From positions 1 to 52,819 of the forward strand of contig JAAXHL010000167.1 of assembly GCA_012270865.1 (NCBI GenBank): DNA of 52,819 bases, written 5' to 3'. Both the position numbers and the translations under genes were made by a program. Below, one piece after another: positions 1 through 9,191 of this stretch (within the stretch, counting starts at the first letter, position 1; each line of letters opens with the position of its first letter). The notes beneath the pieces are model-generated. The model had not been told where the DNA came from. It worked only from the letters and a program-made list of their open reading frames with translations, and ran no database searches. Source of the DNA: Candidatus Poribacteria bacterium. Its GTDB lineage: Bacteria > Poribacteria > WGA-4E > WGA-3G.

Positions 1-53
1 AATCCCGTATCTACTTATTGCGAAAAAGAATAACATACGTTATAATAACCGTC

Positions 54-881
54 CTAAGATTTATTCATATCCAGTTCCGCCATGGATCTGAGATTCAACA
101 GTGGGGTCATCACGCCGCCTGCTGCGGGGATGACGACTCCGGTGTCGTAAAGTTTCATCGCGGAAATGGTGGCATGCGCAACATCTTCAGGTGCACCCGC
201 GCGGACCATAAAGATGTACCCCTTCTTTGCTGCTTCCTCATAATCCGGGATACGGACACGCGAGAGGTCGGTGTTGATGACACCGGCAGCGATGCCGTTG
301 ACTTTAATGCCGTGTGGTGCCAACCGTCCGGCAAAAGCACGCATGCTCATCTCTAACCCCGCTTTCGAGATACAGTAGGCGGTGCGGTTGTCGGATGCCA
401 TTGTGTCTGAGATAGAAAGTGTATAGATAATGCAGCCACGTATCTCGTTTGCGACCATGTAATTCGCGACGCGCTGCGTGAGGAAATGCGTCGCCTTGAG
501 ATTGGTGTTGACAATCAGATCAAACTGTTCCGGTGTCTCCTCAAGAATATCAGCGATACGGGTGATACCGGCGTTGTTGATGAGGATGTCCACCTTCCCG
601 AAAGCGTCGTGTGCGGTGTCGAGTAATCTGTCGTGTGCGTCGAGATCGCTGATGTCCGCCTGAATGATGACGGCTTTTCTACCGAGTGCTTCTATCTCTT
701 GTTGTACAGATTCGGCGGCATCACGGTTCTGGTTATAGTTGATGAGTACGTCTGCACCTTGACGCGCTAATTCGATGGCGATTGCGCGTCCGATGCCGCG
801 ACTGGAACCTGTTACGATTGCGGATTTGTCTGTGAATGAAACGTCTGTTGCGAAAAAACCGAGGTCTATGTTTGTTGACAT
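54..881 (-). CDS. SDR family oxidoreductase
   Basis: Classical short-chain dehydrogenase/reductase of 275 aa, the normal family length. Seen directly: the NAD(P)-binding TGSSRGIG motif at residues 24-31, NNAG at 102-105, and the catalytic YxxxK at Y169/K173 with serines just upstream. The ATG is preceded by AAAGGA at suitable spacing. It lies 120 bp downstream of the ABC permease gene, separated by a CAGTTATCAGT-type repeat, so it may be the last cistron of the importer operon or independently transcribed. The substrate cannot be read from the sequence; a 3-oxoacyl/sugar-alcohol type enzyme is likely by family resemblance. Confidence 0.92.
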   Translation of the reverse strand: MSTNIDLGFFATDVSFTDKSAIVTGSSRGIGRAIAIELARQGADVLINYNQNRDAAESVQQEIEALGRKAVIIQADISDLDAHDRLLDTAHDAFGKVDILINNAGITRIADILEETPEQFDLIVNTNLKATHFLTQRVANYMVANEIRGCIIYTLSISDTMASDNRTAYCISKAGLEMSMRAFAGRLAPHGIKVNGIAAGVINTDLSRVRIPDYEEAAKKGYIFMVRAGAPEDVAHATISAMKLYDTGVVIPAAGGVMTPLLNLRSMAELDMNKS

Positions 882-884
882 GTT

Positions 885-1001
885 GTTTCCTTTTTGAGTA
901 GTTGTCAGTTTTAATAGTTGTCGGTTATCAGTACCCAGTTCTCAGTTAAGAGTGCCTCGCAGTGAGAGTTGTAACTGAAAACTGTTAACTGGTAACCATT
1001 T
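885..1001. repeat. CAGTTGTCAGT-type intergenic repeat
   Basis: The whole gap between the SDR gene and the permease gene consists of variants of the short words AGTTGTCAGTTTT, GGTTATCAGT, and AACTGAAAACTGTTAACTGG, with an embedded CTCGCAGTGAG element. The same repeat family occurs at about 3230-3400, 6535-6560, 9170-9205 and 48395-48615. Here it abuts the stop codon of the permease gene (1002). Confidence 0.7.
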
Positions 1002-2096
1002 TTAATCTGAATACGGGTCTGCGGCGTCGCGGAGTGCATCTCCTAAGAAGTTGAAGGCGATGACGACAACGAGCACCGGCACTGCTGGGAAGATGAGCCA
1101 CGGGTAGTGGAGCAGAACGGTGACGCGCTGCGCTTCCTCTAATAGAACACCCCAACTTGTCATCGGTGGACGGATGCCTAAACCCAAAAAACTGAGTGCG
1201 GTCTCGCCGAGAATCATGCCCGGGATAGCGAGCGTGGCGATAACGATGATATGACTATAACAACCCGGCATCAGGTGTTTGGTGATGATGTGCCAATGTC
1301 CGGCACCGGCAGCGCGTGCCGCCATCACGAAGTCGCTCTCCCGATACGCCAAGACTTTCCCGCGTACCTGCCGTGCTAACCCACCCCAACGGATGATCGA
1401 CAAAATAACGGTAATCCCGAAATAGATTTGAATGCTCGACCAACCCGGTGGGAGTGCAGCACCGAGTGCCATCCACAACGGGATATCGGGGAATGCAGAT
1501 AGAACCTCGATAACACGTTGGATGAGGTTATCGACCCAGCCACCCCAATATCCAGATATGGTACCGAGGACAGAACCGAGGATGAGGCTTAAAAAGACAC
1601 CGACCAGACCGAGCGTCATTGAGACGCGTGCCCCGTACATAATCCGCGAAAGCAGGTCGCGCCCCATCCGGTCAGTACCCAACAAGAACATGGGACCTGC
1701 GGAACTAAAAAAATGTCGCTTGCCATCGGTATCTTGGAAAAAGAATTCAACTGGATGCCGTTGCGTCATATCTTTGGTGAATTCTAACTCAAGGCTCTCT
1801 GGATTGCGAACGGATTTTAAGCCGTAGACGTAGAACCCGTCCTTGACTGAAAAATGGAGGCGTTGCGGGGGGACGTGGCGCAGTCGCATGTTGATTTCGT
1901 TGTAGTGATAGGGCGCGAAGAAATCGGCACCGATGGCGATAACGTAAAAAAGGATCAAAACGGCACCGGAAATGACACCCATGCGGTTCTTGCGGAACCG
2001 TCGCCATATCAGTTGACGGTAACTCAACTGTCCGCCATCGGTCCAAGGATCGCTTGCACCCTCAATATCTTCTGCTGTCTCGATTGTAGATTTCAT
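1002..2096 (-). CDS. Peptide/oligopeptide ABC transporter permease (OppC/DppC type)
   Basis: Inner-membrane permease with the typical DppC plan: a cytoplasmic N-terminus, first membrane segment (GVISGAVLILFYVIAIGADF), a long periplasmic insert, then a multi-helix domain with the EAA-type loop (RESDFVMAARAAGAGHWHIITKH, read in pieces) near residues 255-280. It pairs with the OppB-type permease upstream, 114 bp away. Start: an ATG at 2096 with GGA 7 nt upstream is preferred; a TTG at 2108 would add four residues (MDQD) but has no clear ribosome site. A ~100-residue insert after the first helix, with KDGFYVYGLKSV and HFFSSAGPMFLLGTDRMGRD, is typical of the longer family members. Confidence 0.9.
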   Translation of the reverse strand: MKSTIETAEDIEGASDPWTDGGQLSYRQLIWRRFRKNRMGVISGAVLILFYVIAIGADFFAPYHYNEINMRLRHVPPQRLHFSVKDGFYVYGLKSVRNPESLELEFTKDMTQRHPVEFFFQDTDGKRHFFSSAGPMFLLGTDRMGRDLLSRIMYGARVSMTLGLVGVFLSLILGSVLGTISGYWGGWVDNLIQRVIEVLSAFPDIPLWMALGAALPPGWSSIQIYFGITVILSIIRWGGLARQVRGKVLAYRESDFVMAARAAGAGHWHIITKHLMPGCYSHIIVIATLAIPGMILGETALSFLGLGIRPPMTSWGVLLEEAQRVTVLLHYPWLIFPAVPVLVVVIAFNFLGDALRDAADPYSD

Positions 2097-2222
2097 ATCT
2101 TGATCCAAGTTTTGTAGCCCGTAATGTAATAGCGGGGTTTTTGCTTGGGTATTTCTTCAGATATACGGAATAGCATGTGAAATTACTAACCCATCTGAAT
2201 GAACCGCAAGGTAAAATAAAAA

Positions 2223-3209
2223 TCATTCATAGCGAATCCTTGGGTCTACCCACGCCAAGGCTATATCGGCAAGTAGGTTACCGATAACCAGCAGGAGGCT
2301 CAACATCATAATTAAGGTGCCAGCGAGGTAGATGTCCTCGTTGAGTAGACTGTTTAGGAGAATGGGTCCGACTGTCGGCAACCCCAGAACGATGGAGACG
2401 ATGGCTGAACCGGAGAGAATACCCGGTAGGCTCATCCCTAAAATGCTGATAAGCGGGTTAATTGCGATACGGACAGCGTGTTTCGCGACCACAACGGTCT
2501 CTTTGAGTCCCTTTGCGCGTGCGGTTTGCACGAACGGTTGTCCCAAGACATCGAGCAGGTTGCCACGCATGATGCGCATGAGGCTCGCCGTGCCGTTAAT
2601 ACCGACGACAATTACTGGAATCCAGAGGTGTTTGATGAGGTCATTTAGTTTCCCCCACGTCCACGGGGCTCCTTCATAGTAAGCCGAGAAGAGTCCGAAC
2701 AGCGGAACACCGAAGATGTCAAATGCGAAGACCATCAACGAGAGTGCCAAGAGGAACGCAGGAATTGACATCCCGACGAAACTGAGGAAGGTAAGAAAGT
2801 GATCTGACCATTGGTATTGATGCGTGGCTGAATAGATACCGAGTGGGATTGCGACGATGTAGGTAAAGATGAGGGACCCGATGGAGATGAGAAGCGTGAA
2901 CGCGATCCTGTCCCATATCAGTTCATTGACTTCGCGCTTATACTCAAACGACTCACCAAAGTTGCCGCGAACAAAGCCGCTGATCCAGATGAGATAACGT
3001 ATCCACAACGGTTCGTTCAGTCCGTAGCGTTCGCGTAATTCTTCGACTTGTGCGAGCGAACTGCTATCGCCGAATTCTTCCTCTAACCGTTGGATTTCTC
3101 GGTCGAGGTAATCGCCTTGCGGGAGTTGGATGATGATAAAAGAGATAATAGAAATCGCCAAAAGTGTCGGGACAGCGATGAGACATCGGCGAATGATATA
3201 GGTAATTAT
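2223..3209 (-). CDS. Peptide/oligopeptide ABC transporter permease (OppB/DppB type), probable non-standard start
   Basis: Membrane permease with six predicted helices and the BPD_transp_1 EAA loop (VQTARAKGLKE). The only canonical start in frame is TTG at 3161, which would begin inside the first membrane helix. The reading frame is open further upstream and encodes the expected OppB-like N-terminus (IITYIIRRCLIAVPTL). A clean AGGAG at 3218-3222 sits 8 nt before an ATA at 3209-3207 (followed by ATT at 3206). No ATG, GTG or TTG exists in this stretch, so translation probably begins at ATA or ATT, as known for a few bacterial genes (infC, pcnB use ATT). A sequencing error or a mutated ATG is the alternative. 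With this start the protein is 328 aa, the usual family length. Confidence 0.85.
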   Translation of the reverse strand: MITYIIRRCLIAVPTLLAISIISFIIIQLPQGDYLDREIQRLEEEFGDSSSLAQVEELRERYGLNEPLWIRYLIWISGFVRGNFGESFEYKREVNELIWDRIAFTLLISIGSLIFTYIVAIPLGIYSATHQYQWSDHFLTFLSFVGMSIPAFLLALSLMVFAFDIFGVPLFGLFSAYYEGAPWTWGKLNDLIKHLWIPVIVVGINGTASLMRIMRGNLLDVLGQPFVQTARAKGLKETVVVAKHAVRIAINPLISILGMSLPGILSGSAIVSIVLGLPTVGPILLNSLLNEDIYLAGTLIMMLSLLLVIGNLLADIALAWVDPRIRYE

Positions 3210-3224
3210 GGGTGTATCTCCTTT

Positions 3225-3400
3225 TTTTAAAGTTGTCAGTTTGCTTCGCAGTGAGAATACGATTTTTTCTGCGAAAAAATCTTTCAGTTGTCAGTTCCAA
3301 GAGGTTTCGATAGTTCTAAAGTTCCTCTTTCTGACGACTGGCAACTGTTACAAGAGGTTTTGATAATCACAAAGTCTCTTTCTGACAACTGATAACTATT
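3225..3400. repeat. CAGTTGTCAGT-type repeats with variable-arm hairpin and tandem ~53-bp copies
   Basis: The gap between binding protein and permease is built of repeat words. It contains a perfect hairpin, arms GATTTTTTC (3261-3269) and GAAAAAATC (3273-3281) with a TGC loop, flanked by TAC and TTTCAG. Two diverged tandem copies follow (about 3298-3350 and 3351-3398), each reading CAAGAGGTTT..., CTCTTTCTGACRACTG. The second copy runs right up to the stop codon of the binding-protein gene. Confidence 0.7.
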
Positions 3401-5351
3401 CCTTAGATATCCAACACTGTTCAGGATAATGGGTTGCCGGTGTGACGATTGCCCACGGACCTAAAATGCCGTCGTTCGGTACGTTGTGGAAATGGTTCGC
3501 GACGACTAAAAGCGATGGCGAACGTGCTGCGGAACCGAGGTGAAACGGTCCCTCGTCAATGTGAATCCTGACTGCGTCTCGAACATATTGATGCCGTTTT
3601 TTCAGATCGGGTTCGCGCTTAATTTCATCGTATAAATCGAGAAGTTTCTTTAACGGTCCGGTGGGAGGTTCACCCTTTTCGCCACCGGTTTCATACCATT
3701 TTCCTACCTTCGGGTGCCAATACTTCGGAAGTGTTGGGAAGACCCAATCGGGATAAGTAAAAAGGTCCATCTCCGCTTCACCGTGCATGCTAATCGTAAA
3801 TTTTCCGAGCGTGCGGCGGAGGCTCAATTCTGCACCCGGTGGTGTATAGAGTAAGGTCTGCAATCCGAGTTGTTCCCATCCGTTTTGAATAATCAGCCCG
3901 ATGTCATTTTCTTGACTGTTGAGGTTGGAACTCGGAACGTCCATGAGCATCTCAATCGGTTCGCCATCTGGGCGCAGCCTATACCCGTCTTTATCGCGTT
4001 CGGTGAGTCCCATTTCATCGAGGAGTCGGTTTCCTGCGGCGATATCGAAATCGGCATCGGCGCGTTTCCACTCTTCAAAGAGGGTCTGTCCGTCCTCGTC
4101 AGCGAAGTGCCAACCCTCTTGGCTGACGGTTGCAGCTTGCGGTTCGAGCAATCCGCGCCATGCGATTTCGTTACATTTCTCACGGTCGATGCCGTAAGCG
4201 AGTGCTTTTCGGAAGCGTTGGTCTCGGATGAGTTTTCTTAACACGGGATCAGGTGCGGTCCAGTTGATGAGGATAGCAGGTTGCGCACCTGCTGTGCTTT
4301 TCCAACGCCGCACCTCATAACCACCTTTCTTTTGACCTTTCAGGTAGAGTGCGAGGTCTCGGAGTTCCATCCCGCGATATTGGCAATCAATCTCGCCTGC
4401 GAGGATTTTAAGGACGCGAACCTGCGGTTCCGGAACCAAACTGGTCTTGATTTTGTCGATATAAGGGAGTTGTCTGCCGAGTGTATCGACGACGTAGTAG
4501 TATGGATTCCGCTCAAGTTCGACTCGGAACCCTCCTTTTTCGTATTTCGTTAACCGCCAGGGCCACAACGTCGGACGTTCCGTGTTCTGATGCGGTATAT
4601 TCTTTTTCTCAAATTGGATAAAATCGGTGTATTCGGGGTTACCGTCTGGGTGAAATTGCATCATATAGTGCATCGGGATGTTGTACTGATTGCACCACCA
4701 AAAACCTGTTGCCAACCAGAGCGGTACAAGCCAGTTAGGACCTGCGAATTTCATCACAATCGTATAATCGTCAGGCGTTTCGACTTCCATCGGGATGCCG
4801 TTAACCTTACACCAGACAGGCGGATTGTATGGATGCCGTTCATCAAGGCAGAGCTGGTAATAGAACGCAAATGACGCTGAGGTATAAGGGTGTCCGTCCG
4901 ACCATTTCACGCCTTTGCGCAGATTTAACGTTAGCATGCTGCCGTCTTCGTTAAATTCCCACGATTCCGCCAGACCGGGTTCTAACCCAGAGGCATCGAA
5001 TTTCCAACGGACGAGTGGGGCATAACCGGCAGTCATCTTCCACGTGCCTAACTCTGGATGCGTGTGAAACCGGTGCCACGTTCCGCCATAGGTACCGGGA
5101 CCTTCATACCCGTCGTAATCGGTTTTAGCGACGAGAGGGTTCTCCGGTAGCCGTTCCGAAAGTGTCGGAAGTTCGCCTGCTGCGACCTGTTTTGCCCACA
5201 TCGGTGCTTCTTTCGCCTCAATTCCACGCGGAAAATCGGAGGTATCCTCTAACTGGCTTCCTGAGCATCCGACGATGAAAATCAGTAAGATGAACACTCC
5301 TTTAATGAGGGAGCAAATTGCGGTCTGAAGTGTTTTGGTTCGCTTTCGCAT
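3396..5351 (-). CDS. ABC transporter substrate-binding lipoprotein (peptide/nickel family 5)
   Basis: Extracytoplasmic solute-binding protein family 5 (SBP_bac_5), 651 aa from the start chosen here. The N-terminus is basic (MRKRTK), followed by a hydrophobic core and the lipobox I-V-G-C ending at Cys29, so it should be lipid-anchored. Family signatures include GLAESWEFNEDGSMLTLNLRK and KWSDGHP near residues 130-155. Start choice: the ATG at 5351 has GAGG 9 nt upstream and gives a proper signal peptide. A longer frame from 5396 would overlap a small ORF and has no ribosome site. The ATG lies 1 nt after the stop of that small ORF, suggesting translational coupling. The ligand is probably a peptide or oligosaccharide, not determinable here. 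Confidence 0.9.
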   Translation of the reverse strand: MRKRTKTLQTAICSLIKGVFILLIFIVGCSGSQLEDTSDFPRGIEAKEAPMWAKQVAAGELPTLSERLPENPLVAKTDYDGYEGPGTYGGTWHRFHTHPELGTWKMTAGYAPLVRWKFDASGLEPGLAESWEFNEDGSMLTLNLRKGVKWSDGHPYTSASFAFYYQLCLDERHPYNPPVWCKVNGIPMEVETPDDYTIVMKFAGPNWLVPLWLATGFWWCNQYNIPMHYMMQFHPDGNPEYTDFIQFEKKNIPHQNTERPTLWPWRLTKYEKGGFRVELERNPYYYVVDTLGRQLPYIDKIKTSLVPEPQVRVLKILAGEIDCQYRGMELRDLALYLKGQKKGGYEVRRWKSTAGAQPAILINWTAPDPVLRKLIRDQRFRKALAYGIDREKCNEIAWRGLLEPQAATVSQEGWHFADEDGQTLFEEWKRADADFDIAAGNRLLDEMGLTERDKDGYRLRPDGEPIEMLMDVPSSNLNSQENDIGLIIQNGWEQLGLQTLLYTPPGAELSLRRTLGKFTISMHGEAEMDLFTYPDWVFPTLPKYWHPKVGKWYETGGEKGEPPTGPLKKLLDLYDEIKREPDLKKRHQYVRDAVRIHIDEGPFHLGSAARSPSLLVVANHFHNVPNDGILGPWAIVTPATHYPEQCWISKE

Positions 5352-5352
5352 T

Positions 5353-5520
5353 TTAAGCGTCCTCTTCACGTTTTTTGAGGGAGTCCGTAAAAGCATTTAG
5401 ATCTTGAGATACGTTTGCAAAGAGCGTGTTAATTGATTTCGCATGCGGTATGGTCTTTGCTTCTTCGAGTCGTTTTCTGCATGCTACGAGTTCATCTGGC
5501 GAGATTTTTTGTTTTGACAT
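5353..5520 (-). CDS. Small hypothetical protein (55 aa) inside the ABC operon
   Basis: A 55-residue ORF, too short for most gene callers, fills the gap between the second ATPase gene and the binding-protein gene. Its ATG (5520-5518) has a strong AGGAG 8 nt upstream, located in the end of the ATPase gene. Its stop (5353) lies 1 nt before the binding-protein ATG. The product is charged and helical-looking, beginning MSKQKISPDELVACRKRLEE and ending KKREEDA, with no signal peptide or membrane segment. I do not recognise the family. The tight packing and good ribosome site argue that it is translated; it may be a small cytoplasmic accessory or simply a coupling ORF. Confidence 0.6.
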   Translation of the reverse strand: MSKQKISPDELVACRKRLEEAKTIPHAKSINTLFANVSQDLNAFTDSLKKREEDA

Positions 5521-5523
5521 TGC

Positions 5524-6522
5524 TTATACTCCTTGTAACTCCAATGTATCGCTGAGATGACAAGCCACCTGCACACCGGGGGTAACCTCTTGAAGTTCTG
5601 GGGTCTCCTGTCTACATATATCGGTTGCATAACGGCATCGTGGGTGGAAATAGCAACCCGTAGGTGGGTTTGATGGGTCAGGTACGTCGCCTTCAAGTCG
5701 GATATGTTCACGTTTTCGCTGTGCGTTCGGGTCGGGGAGCGGTACGGCGGAGATGAGTGCTTCTGTATAGGGATGCTTCGGCGATTCGTAGAGCGTTTCG
5801 GCATCGCTAATCTCCACAATTTTACCGAGATACATCACAGCGACGCGGTCGCTGATGTGTTCAACCACGCTCAGGTCGTGTGCGATAAAGATATAGGAGA
5901 GTTGAAACTTTTCGCGGAGTTCTGCCAAGAGATTGAGAATTTGTGCCTGTACGGAGACATCCAAGGCGGAGACGGGTTCATCTGCGACGATGAGTTCGGG
6001 TTGGAGTGCTAAGGCGCGTGCGATGCCGATGCGTTGCCGCTGCCCACCACTGAAAGCGTGCGGATACCGGCGCATATCCTGCGATCTCAAGCCGACAGAT
6101 TCAAGCAGTTCGACGATCCGATCTTGGAGTGCCGAGCCTTTTTCGGTACGATTGACACGCATCGGTTCCCCGACAATATCTGCCACTGTCATGCGTGGGT
6201 TGAGAGAAGCGTGTGGGTCTTGGAAGATCATCTGGATCCGTCTCCGAAAAGGACGCATCTCGCTGTGTGTCAATTTTGCGAGGTCTACCTGTTCATCTCC
6301 GAAAGTGAAGCTTCCGCTTGTCGGTGGAATGAGGCGGAGGATGCACCGTCCGGCAGTAGTCTTTCCACAGCCACTTTCGCCGACGAGTCCGAGGGTTTCG
6401 CCGCGCTCGACATCGAAACTGATCCCGTCTACGGCTTTCACGTAGCCGATGGTGCGTTGAAGGATCCCTTTCTGTATCGGGAAGTATTTTCGGAGGTCAT
6501 TTACCTGAAGCAGTTTTGTCAT
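5524..6522 (-). CDS. Oligopeptide ABC transporter ATP-binding protein (OppF/DppF type)
   Basis: ABC ATPase of 332 aa. Walker A GESGCGKT at residues 48-55, ABC signature [15 protein letters not shown], Walker [13 protein letters not shown], and the C-terminal oligopeptide/dipeptide transporter extension with a cysteine-containing segment ([17 protein letters not shown]) typical of OppD/OppF proteins. Its start overlaps the end of the preceding ATPase gene by 26 nt and has no obvious ribosome site of its own, because a repeat (6535-6560) occupies that stretch; translational coupling is the likely explanation. Works with the second ATPase, two permeases and the binding protein of the same operon. 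Confidence 0.95.
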   Translation of the reverse strand: MTKLLQVNDLRKYFPIQKGILQRTIGYVKAVDGISFDVERGETLGLVGESGCGKTTAGRCILRLIPPTSGSFTFGDEQVDLAKLTHSEMRPFRRRIQMIFQDPHASLNPRMTVADIVGEPMRVNRTEKGSALQDRIVELLESVGLRSQDMRRYPHAFSGGQRQRIGIARALALQPELIVADEPVSALDVSVQAQILNLLAELREKFQLSYIFIAHDLSVVEHISDRVAVMYLGKIVEISDAETLYESPKHPYTEALISAVPLPDPNAQRKREHIRLEGDVPDPSNPPTGCYFHPRCRYATDICRQETPELQEVTPGVQVACHLSDTLELQGV

Positions 6523-7567
6523 TTTTTTTAGGGGTCGTCAGTTGTTGGTTATCGGTGTGAAGCCAGCATCGCACAGCGTGTGCCTCGTTATCGGTTATTT
6601 TGAGTTCGGGCATCTGTTCACATTCAGGCATCCGATCGGGGCAACGCGGTTGAAATGAACAACCCGTCGGCAATGCCAACGGATGCGGCACCGTTCCCGG
6701 TATAGAGGGCAAAGTTTTTTGGACTGTCCTACCGAGAACCGGAATGGATTTGAGCAAGCCTTGCGTATAGGGGTGGAACGGGTTATAGAAGATGTCATCA
6801 ACACTCCCGCGTTCAACGACGCGTCCTGCATACATGACAACAACTTCATCAGCGAGGTCTGCGATAACACCGAGGTCGTGTGTGATGAGCATAATCGCCA
6901 TCCCGAATTCTGCTTGGAGCTCCTGCATGAGACCGAGTACCTGCGCTTGGATCGTCACATCAAGTGCGGTTGTCGGTTCATCAGCGATGAGCAGGGACGG
7001 TGAGCAGCAGAGTGCCATTGCGATCATCACACGTTGGCGCATACCGCCGGAGAGTTGGTGCGGGTATTCATCAACGCGTTGTGCTGGTGCGGGGATCCCG
7101 ACACGTTCGAGCATCTCAATCGCACGTTCGCGCGCCGTTTTTTTATCGACCTGCTGATGTAAAGCGACCGCTTCGGCGATCTGATTTCCTACGGTATAAA
7201 CCGGATTAAGAGAGGTCATCGGCTCTTGGAAAATGATGGCAATTTCGTTGCCTCGGATCTGACGAATTAATTCGCTCTTCGGTGGTATCTGTGCGATATC
7301 CAACGGCTCAGCATCGCCGTTGCGATAGAATAGGATTTCACCGGTTTCAATCCTACCCGGCGACGGAACCAATTGGAGTAGCGAGAGTCCGGTGATACTC
7401 TTTCCACAACCGCTCTCGCCGACAACGCCTACAGTCTGTCCGCGTGCAATAGAGAAACTGACATCGTTCACGGCGTTCACGATGCCGTCGTCTGTTGGGA
7501 AAACCGTCTTTAAACCAGAAATCTCCAGAAGCGGTTTTTGATGAGATGTGTTTTGTTCTGATGCCAT
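6497..7567 (-). CDS. Oligopeptide ABC transporter ATP-binding protein (OppD/DppD type)
   Basis: First gene of the importer operon, 356 aa. Walker A GESGCGKS at residues 50-57, signature [15 protein letters not shown], Walker [13 protein letters not shown], and the OppD-type C-terminus with [17 protein letters not shown]. The last ~20 residues ([20 protein letters not shown]) are encoded by a CAGTTGTTGGTTATC-type repeat that has invaded the 3' end, so this tail is probably non-functional. The upstream promoter at 7606-7634 is a perfect TTGACA-17-TATAAT, giving a ~30-nt leader; the ribosome site is weak (AACGTAAAAG). Confidence 0.95.
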   Translation of the reverse strand: MASEQNTSHQKPLLEISGLKTVFPTDDGIVNAVNDVSFSIARGQTVGVVGESGCGKSITGLSLLQLVPSPGRIETGEILFYRNGDAEPLDIAQIPPKSELIRQIRGNEIAIIFQEPMTSLNPVYTVGNQIAEAVALHQQVDKKTARERAIEMLERVGIPAPAQRVDEYPHQLSGGMRQRVMIAMALCCSPSLLIADEPTTALDVTIQAQVLGLMQELQAEFGMAIMLITHDLGVIADLADEVVVMYAGRVVERGSVDDIFYNPFHPYTQGLLKSIPVLGRTVQKTLPSIPGTVPHPLALPTGCSFQPRCPDRMPECEQMPELKITDNEAHAVRCWLHTDNQQLTTPKKNDKTASGK

Positions 7568-7605
7568 TCTTTTACGTTATTTTCCGAATAAAACAGTTTT
7601 AGGCA

Positions 7606-7634
7606 ATTATACACAAAAGACGGTTGTGTGTCAA
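7606..7634 (-). promoter_or_regulatory. Consensus sigma70-type promoter of the ABC importer operon
   Basis: On the minus strand, TTGACA (7634-7629), a 17-nt spacer and TATAAT (7611-7606), identical to the bacterial housekeeping consensus. It lies 39 nt from the first ATPase ATG (7567). Confidence 0.85.
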
Positions 7635-7703
7635 TCATTTTGATTTTAGCACGGTTATCGGTTGCTCGTTGGCGAATTGAGGGGAAGTATGTGGCATCAT
7701 CTT

Positions 7704-7740
7704 ATAAAAAAAGCAGGCGAGGTGGGGACCTCGCCTGTTA
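7704..7740 (-). terminator. Intrinsic terminator of the sigma/anti-sigma operon
   Basis: A perfect 10-bp stem (arms CAGGCGAGGT 7714-7723 and ACCTCGCCTG 7728-7737, 4-nt loop). Read on the minus strand it is followed by a run of T (complement of A7705-7712). It lies 23 bp past the stop of the anti-sigma gene. The palindrome belongs to a dispersed family seen again at 36364-36390 and 52655-52680. Confidence 0.8.
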
Positions 7741-7762
7741 AATCTTGTGTATGAAATATGCA

Positions 7763-8467
7763 CTATAATTCTGTTTTAATCTGATTCCAGAACACAGTCA
7801 ACTTTTCACTTGCCGAATCTCGTGCGTACCCAGCGACACTTGTTTGACCTGTCTGCCTATTGGTATCGGCATAATCGGCATGCCACACTTTTGATCCAAT
7901 GCTGGTCGGGCTAAAGAAGTGGTTATACCCATTTTTAGGTGTAATAACCGAGTGTGGTTCTCCTGATGTCTCAACATCTTTGAATCCTGCCCACGGAGAT
8001 GTGGAAATTTTAATGTTCTGGAGTACCGTCTTCTTCATCGCTATGAGACCGGATTCCGGTTCCGGGGGGTTCGTAAAGAACGCGAGTTTCATGATAAAGC
8101 CGGAAGCGGCGAGAAAAAAGAGCAGCGCGGTAGCGTTAACAAGCCGCGGTGAGAGGTCCAGCTTTAACCGATCAAGACACCACGCGAGCGGATTTGCGAA
8201 GAACGCCAACTGTTTCTGTTGATGGAGTTCTCGGATGTGTTGCTGAATGTTGTCGACCAACTCCGGTGGAACTGCCGGTTCATCTACACCCTCAAGCATA
8301 CTCGCCGTGTTCCATAACGCTTCGTATTCCCTCTGGCATCCTTCACAGGTCCGAAGATGTTCCAAAACGGCACGCCGCGACACACCGCCAGAGACCGTGT
8401 CTGTTGTTCGCGCATCTTCCGCTACGACTAAGTGAGGCAGATTGTTAAGAGTCTGTTCGCAATTCAT
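7763..8467 (-). CDS. Zinc-finger anti-sigma factor (ZAS/zf-HC2 type), membrane-anchored
   Basis: 234 aa from an ATG at 8467, chosen because GGAGG lies 9 nt upstream; a TTG one codon earlier is the alternative. The N-terminal half carries the zinc-binding anti-sigma motif HLRTCEGC (H37, C41, C44, with C3 near the start). One membrane segment (LVNATALLFFLAASGFIMKL) lies near residue 110, followed by a ~100-residue C-terminal domain that would be periplasmic. It starts 14 nt after the ECF sigma factor gene, the standard partner arrangement. It should hold the sigma factor at the membrane until a signal releases it. Confidence 0.88.
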   Translation of the reverse strand: MNCEQTLNNLPHLVVAEDARTTDTVSGGVSRRAVLEHLRTCEGCQREYEALWNTASMLEGVDEPAVPPELVDNIQQHIRELHQQKQLAFFANPLAWCLDRLKLDLSPRLVNATALLFFLAASGFIMKLAFFTNPPEPESGLIAMKKTVLQNIKISTSPWAGFKDVETSGEPHSVITPKNGYNHFFSPTSIGSKVWHADYADTNRQTGQTSVAGYARDSASEKLTVFWNQIKTEL

Positions 8468-8484
8468 CAATAAACGCCTCCTTA

Positions 8485-9042
8485 TTAGAGATAATATTTG
8501 CTCAACTTCCGTTTAAGATTTTTCAGTGCCTGATTTAACCGTGAGGCGACTGTGCCTTCCGAACACTCCAGTATCTCCGCAATCTCTCGATATTTCAGAT
8601 GTTGCATATAGTAGAGCGTGACGACTTCACGTTGCTTCGGTGGCAACCGGTCAATAGCACCTTGAATCATCTCGCTCTGTTCGGTTTTGATCAGTGCCCG
8701 CTCAGGCGAGTCGTTCTCAGAAGCGGGACCATGGATTTCCGCTTCTCTGGTGTAAGCCGTCAACTTCCGCTCGTTGGATTGCGATTTACGGATATACTGC
8801 TGGCACGTGTTAATGCCGATACGATACAACCACGTTCCGAACTGAGACTGAAATTGGAACGATTTAACGGATTTATATGCCTCTAAAAATGTCTCTTGTG
8901 TCGCATCGGCGGCATCATCGGGATTACCAAGCATCCTATAGGCAAGCCCATAAATCTTTGAATGATGCCGATTGACGAGCTCGTTGAATGCTTCGGCATC
9001 TCCCTCCACTGTCTGGTGTACGTACACATCGTCAGGAATCAT
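8485..9042 (-). CDS. ECF RNA polymerase sigma factor (RpoE-like)
   Basis: 185 aa, with sigma region 2 (FNELVNRHHSKIYGLAYRML, then DAADATQETFLEAYKSV) and region 4 helix-turn-helix (LPPKQREVVTLYYMQHLKY, then REIAEILECSEGTVASRLNQA). A linker of ~30 residues rich in charged residues joins them, as in ECF factors. AAGTGAG lies 6 nt before the ATG. In the leader there is an inverted repeat with arms GGCGAC/GTCGCC (9116-9121 and 9141-9146) and a small hairpin (9097-9114), possible regulatory sites. Transcribed with its anti-sigma factor. Confidence 0.95.
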   Translation of the reverse strand: MIPDDVYVHQTVEGDAEAFNELVNRHHSKIYGLAYRMLGNPDDAADATQETFLEAYKSVKSFQFQSQFGTWLYRIGINTCQQYIRKSQSNERKLTAYTREAEIHGPASENDSPERALIKTEQSEMIQGAIDRLPPKQREVVTLYYMQHLKYREIAEILECSEGTVASRLNQALKNLKRKLSKYYL

Positions 9043-9191
9043 ATAAAACTCACTTTAGCAGGATGTTGACCAGTCTGTTGCATCCAAGCTGATTTTCCTT
9101 CACTTTTTTGAAGGTGGCGACCGCGTTTAATTATTTTGTTGTCGCCAAATCGGTACATCTTCATTTTTTTTCGGTTGTTGGTTTCCAGTTA

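Noticed and set aside
2115..2145. CCCG...CGGG hairpin with following T run on the plus strand
   Set aside because: No plus-strand gene ends here and the stem is weak; not called as a terminator.
3064..3300. ORF starting MELTTERFF upstream of the OppB-type permease
   Set aside because: Different frame from the permease, its N-terminal part is repeat-derived and its end overlaps the real permease in another frame.
5352..5396. Longer start for the binding protein (MLLRTPSKNVKR)
   Set aside because: No ribosome site, overlaps the 55-aa ORF, and spoils the signal peptide; ATG 5351 is better.
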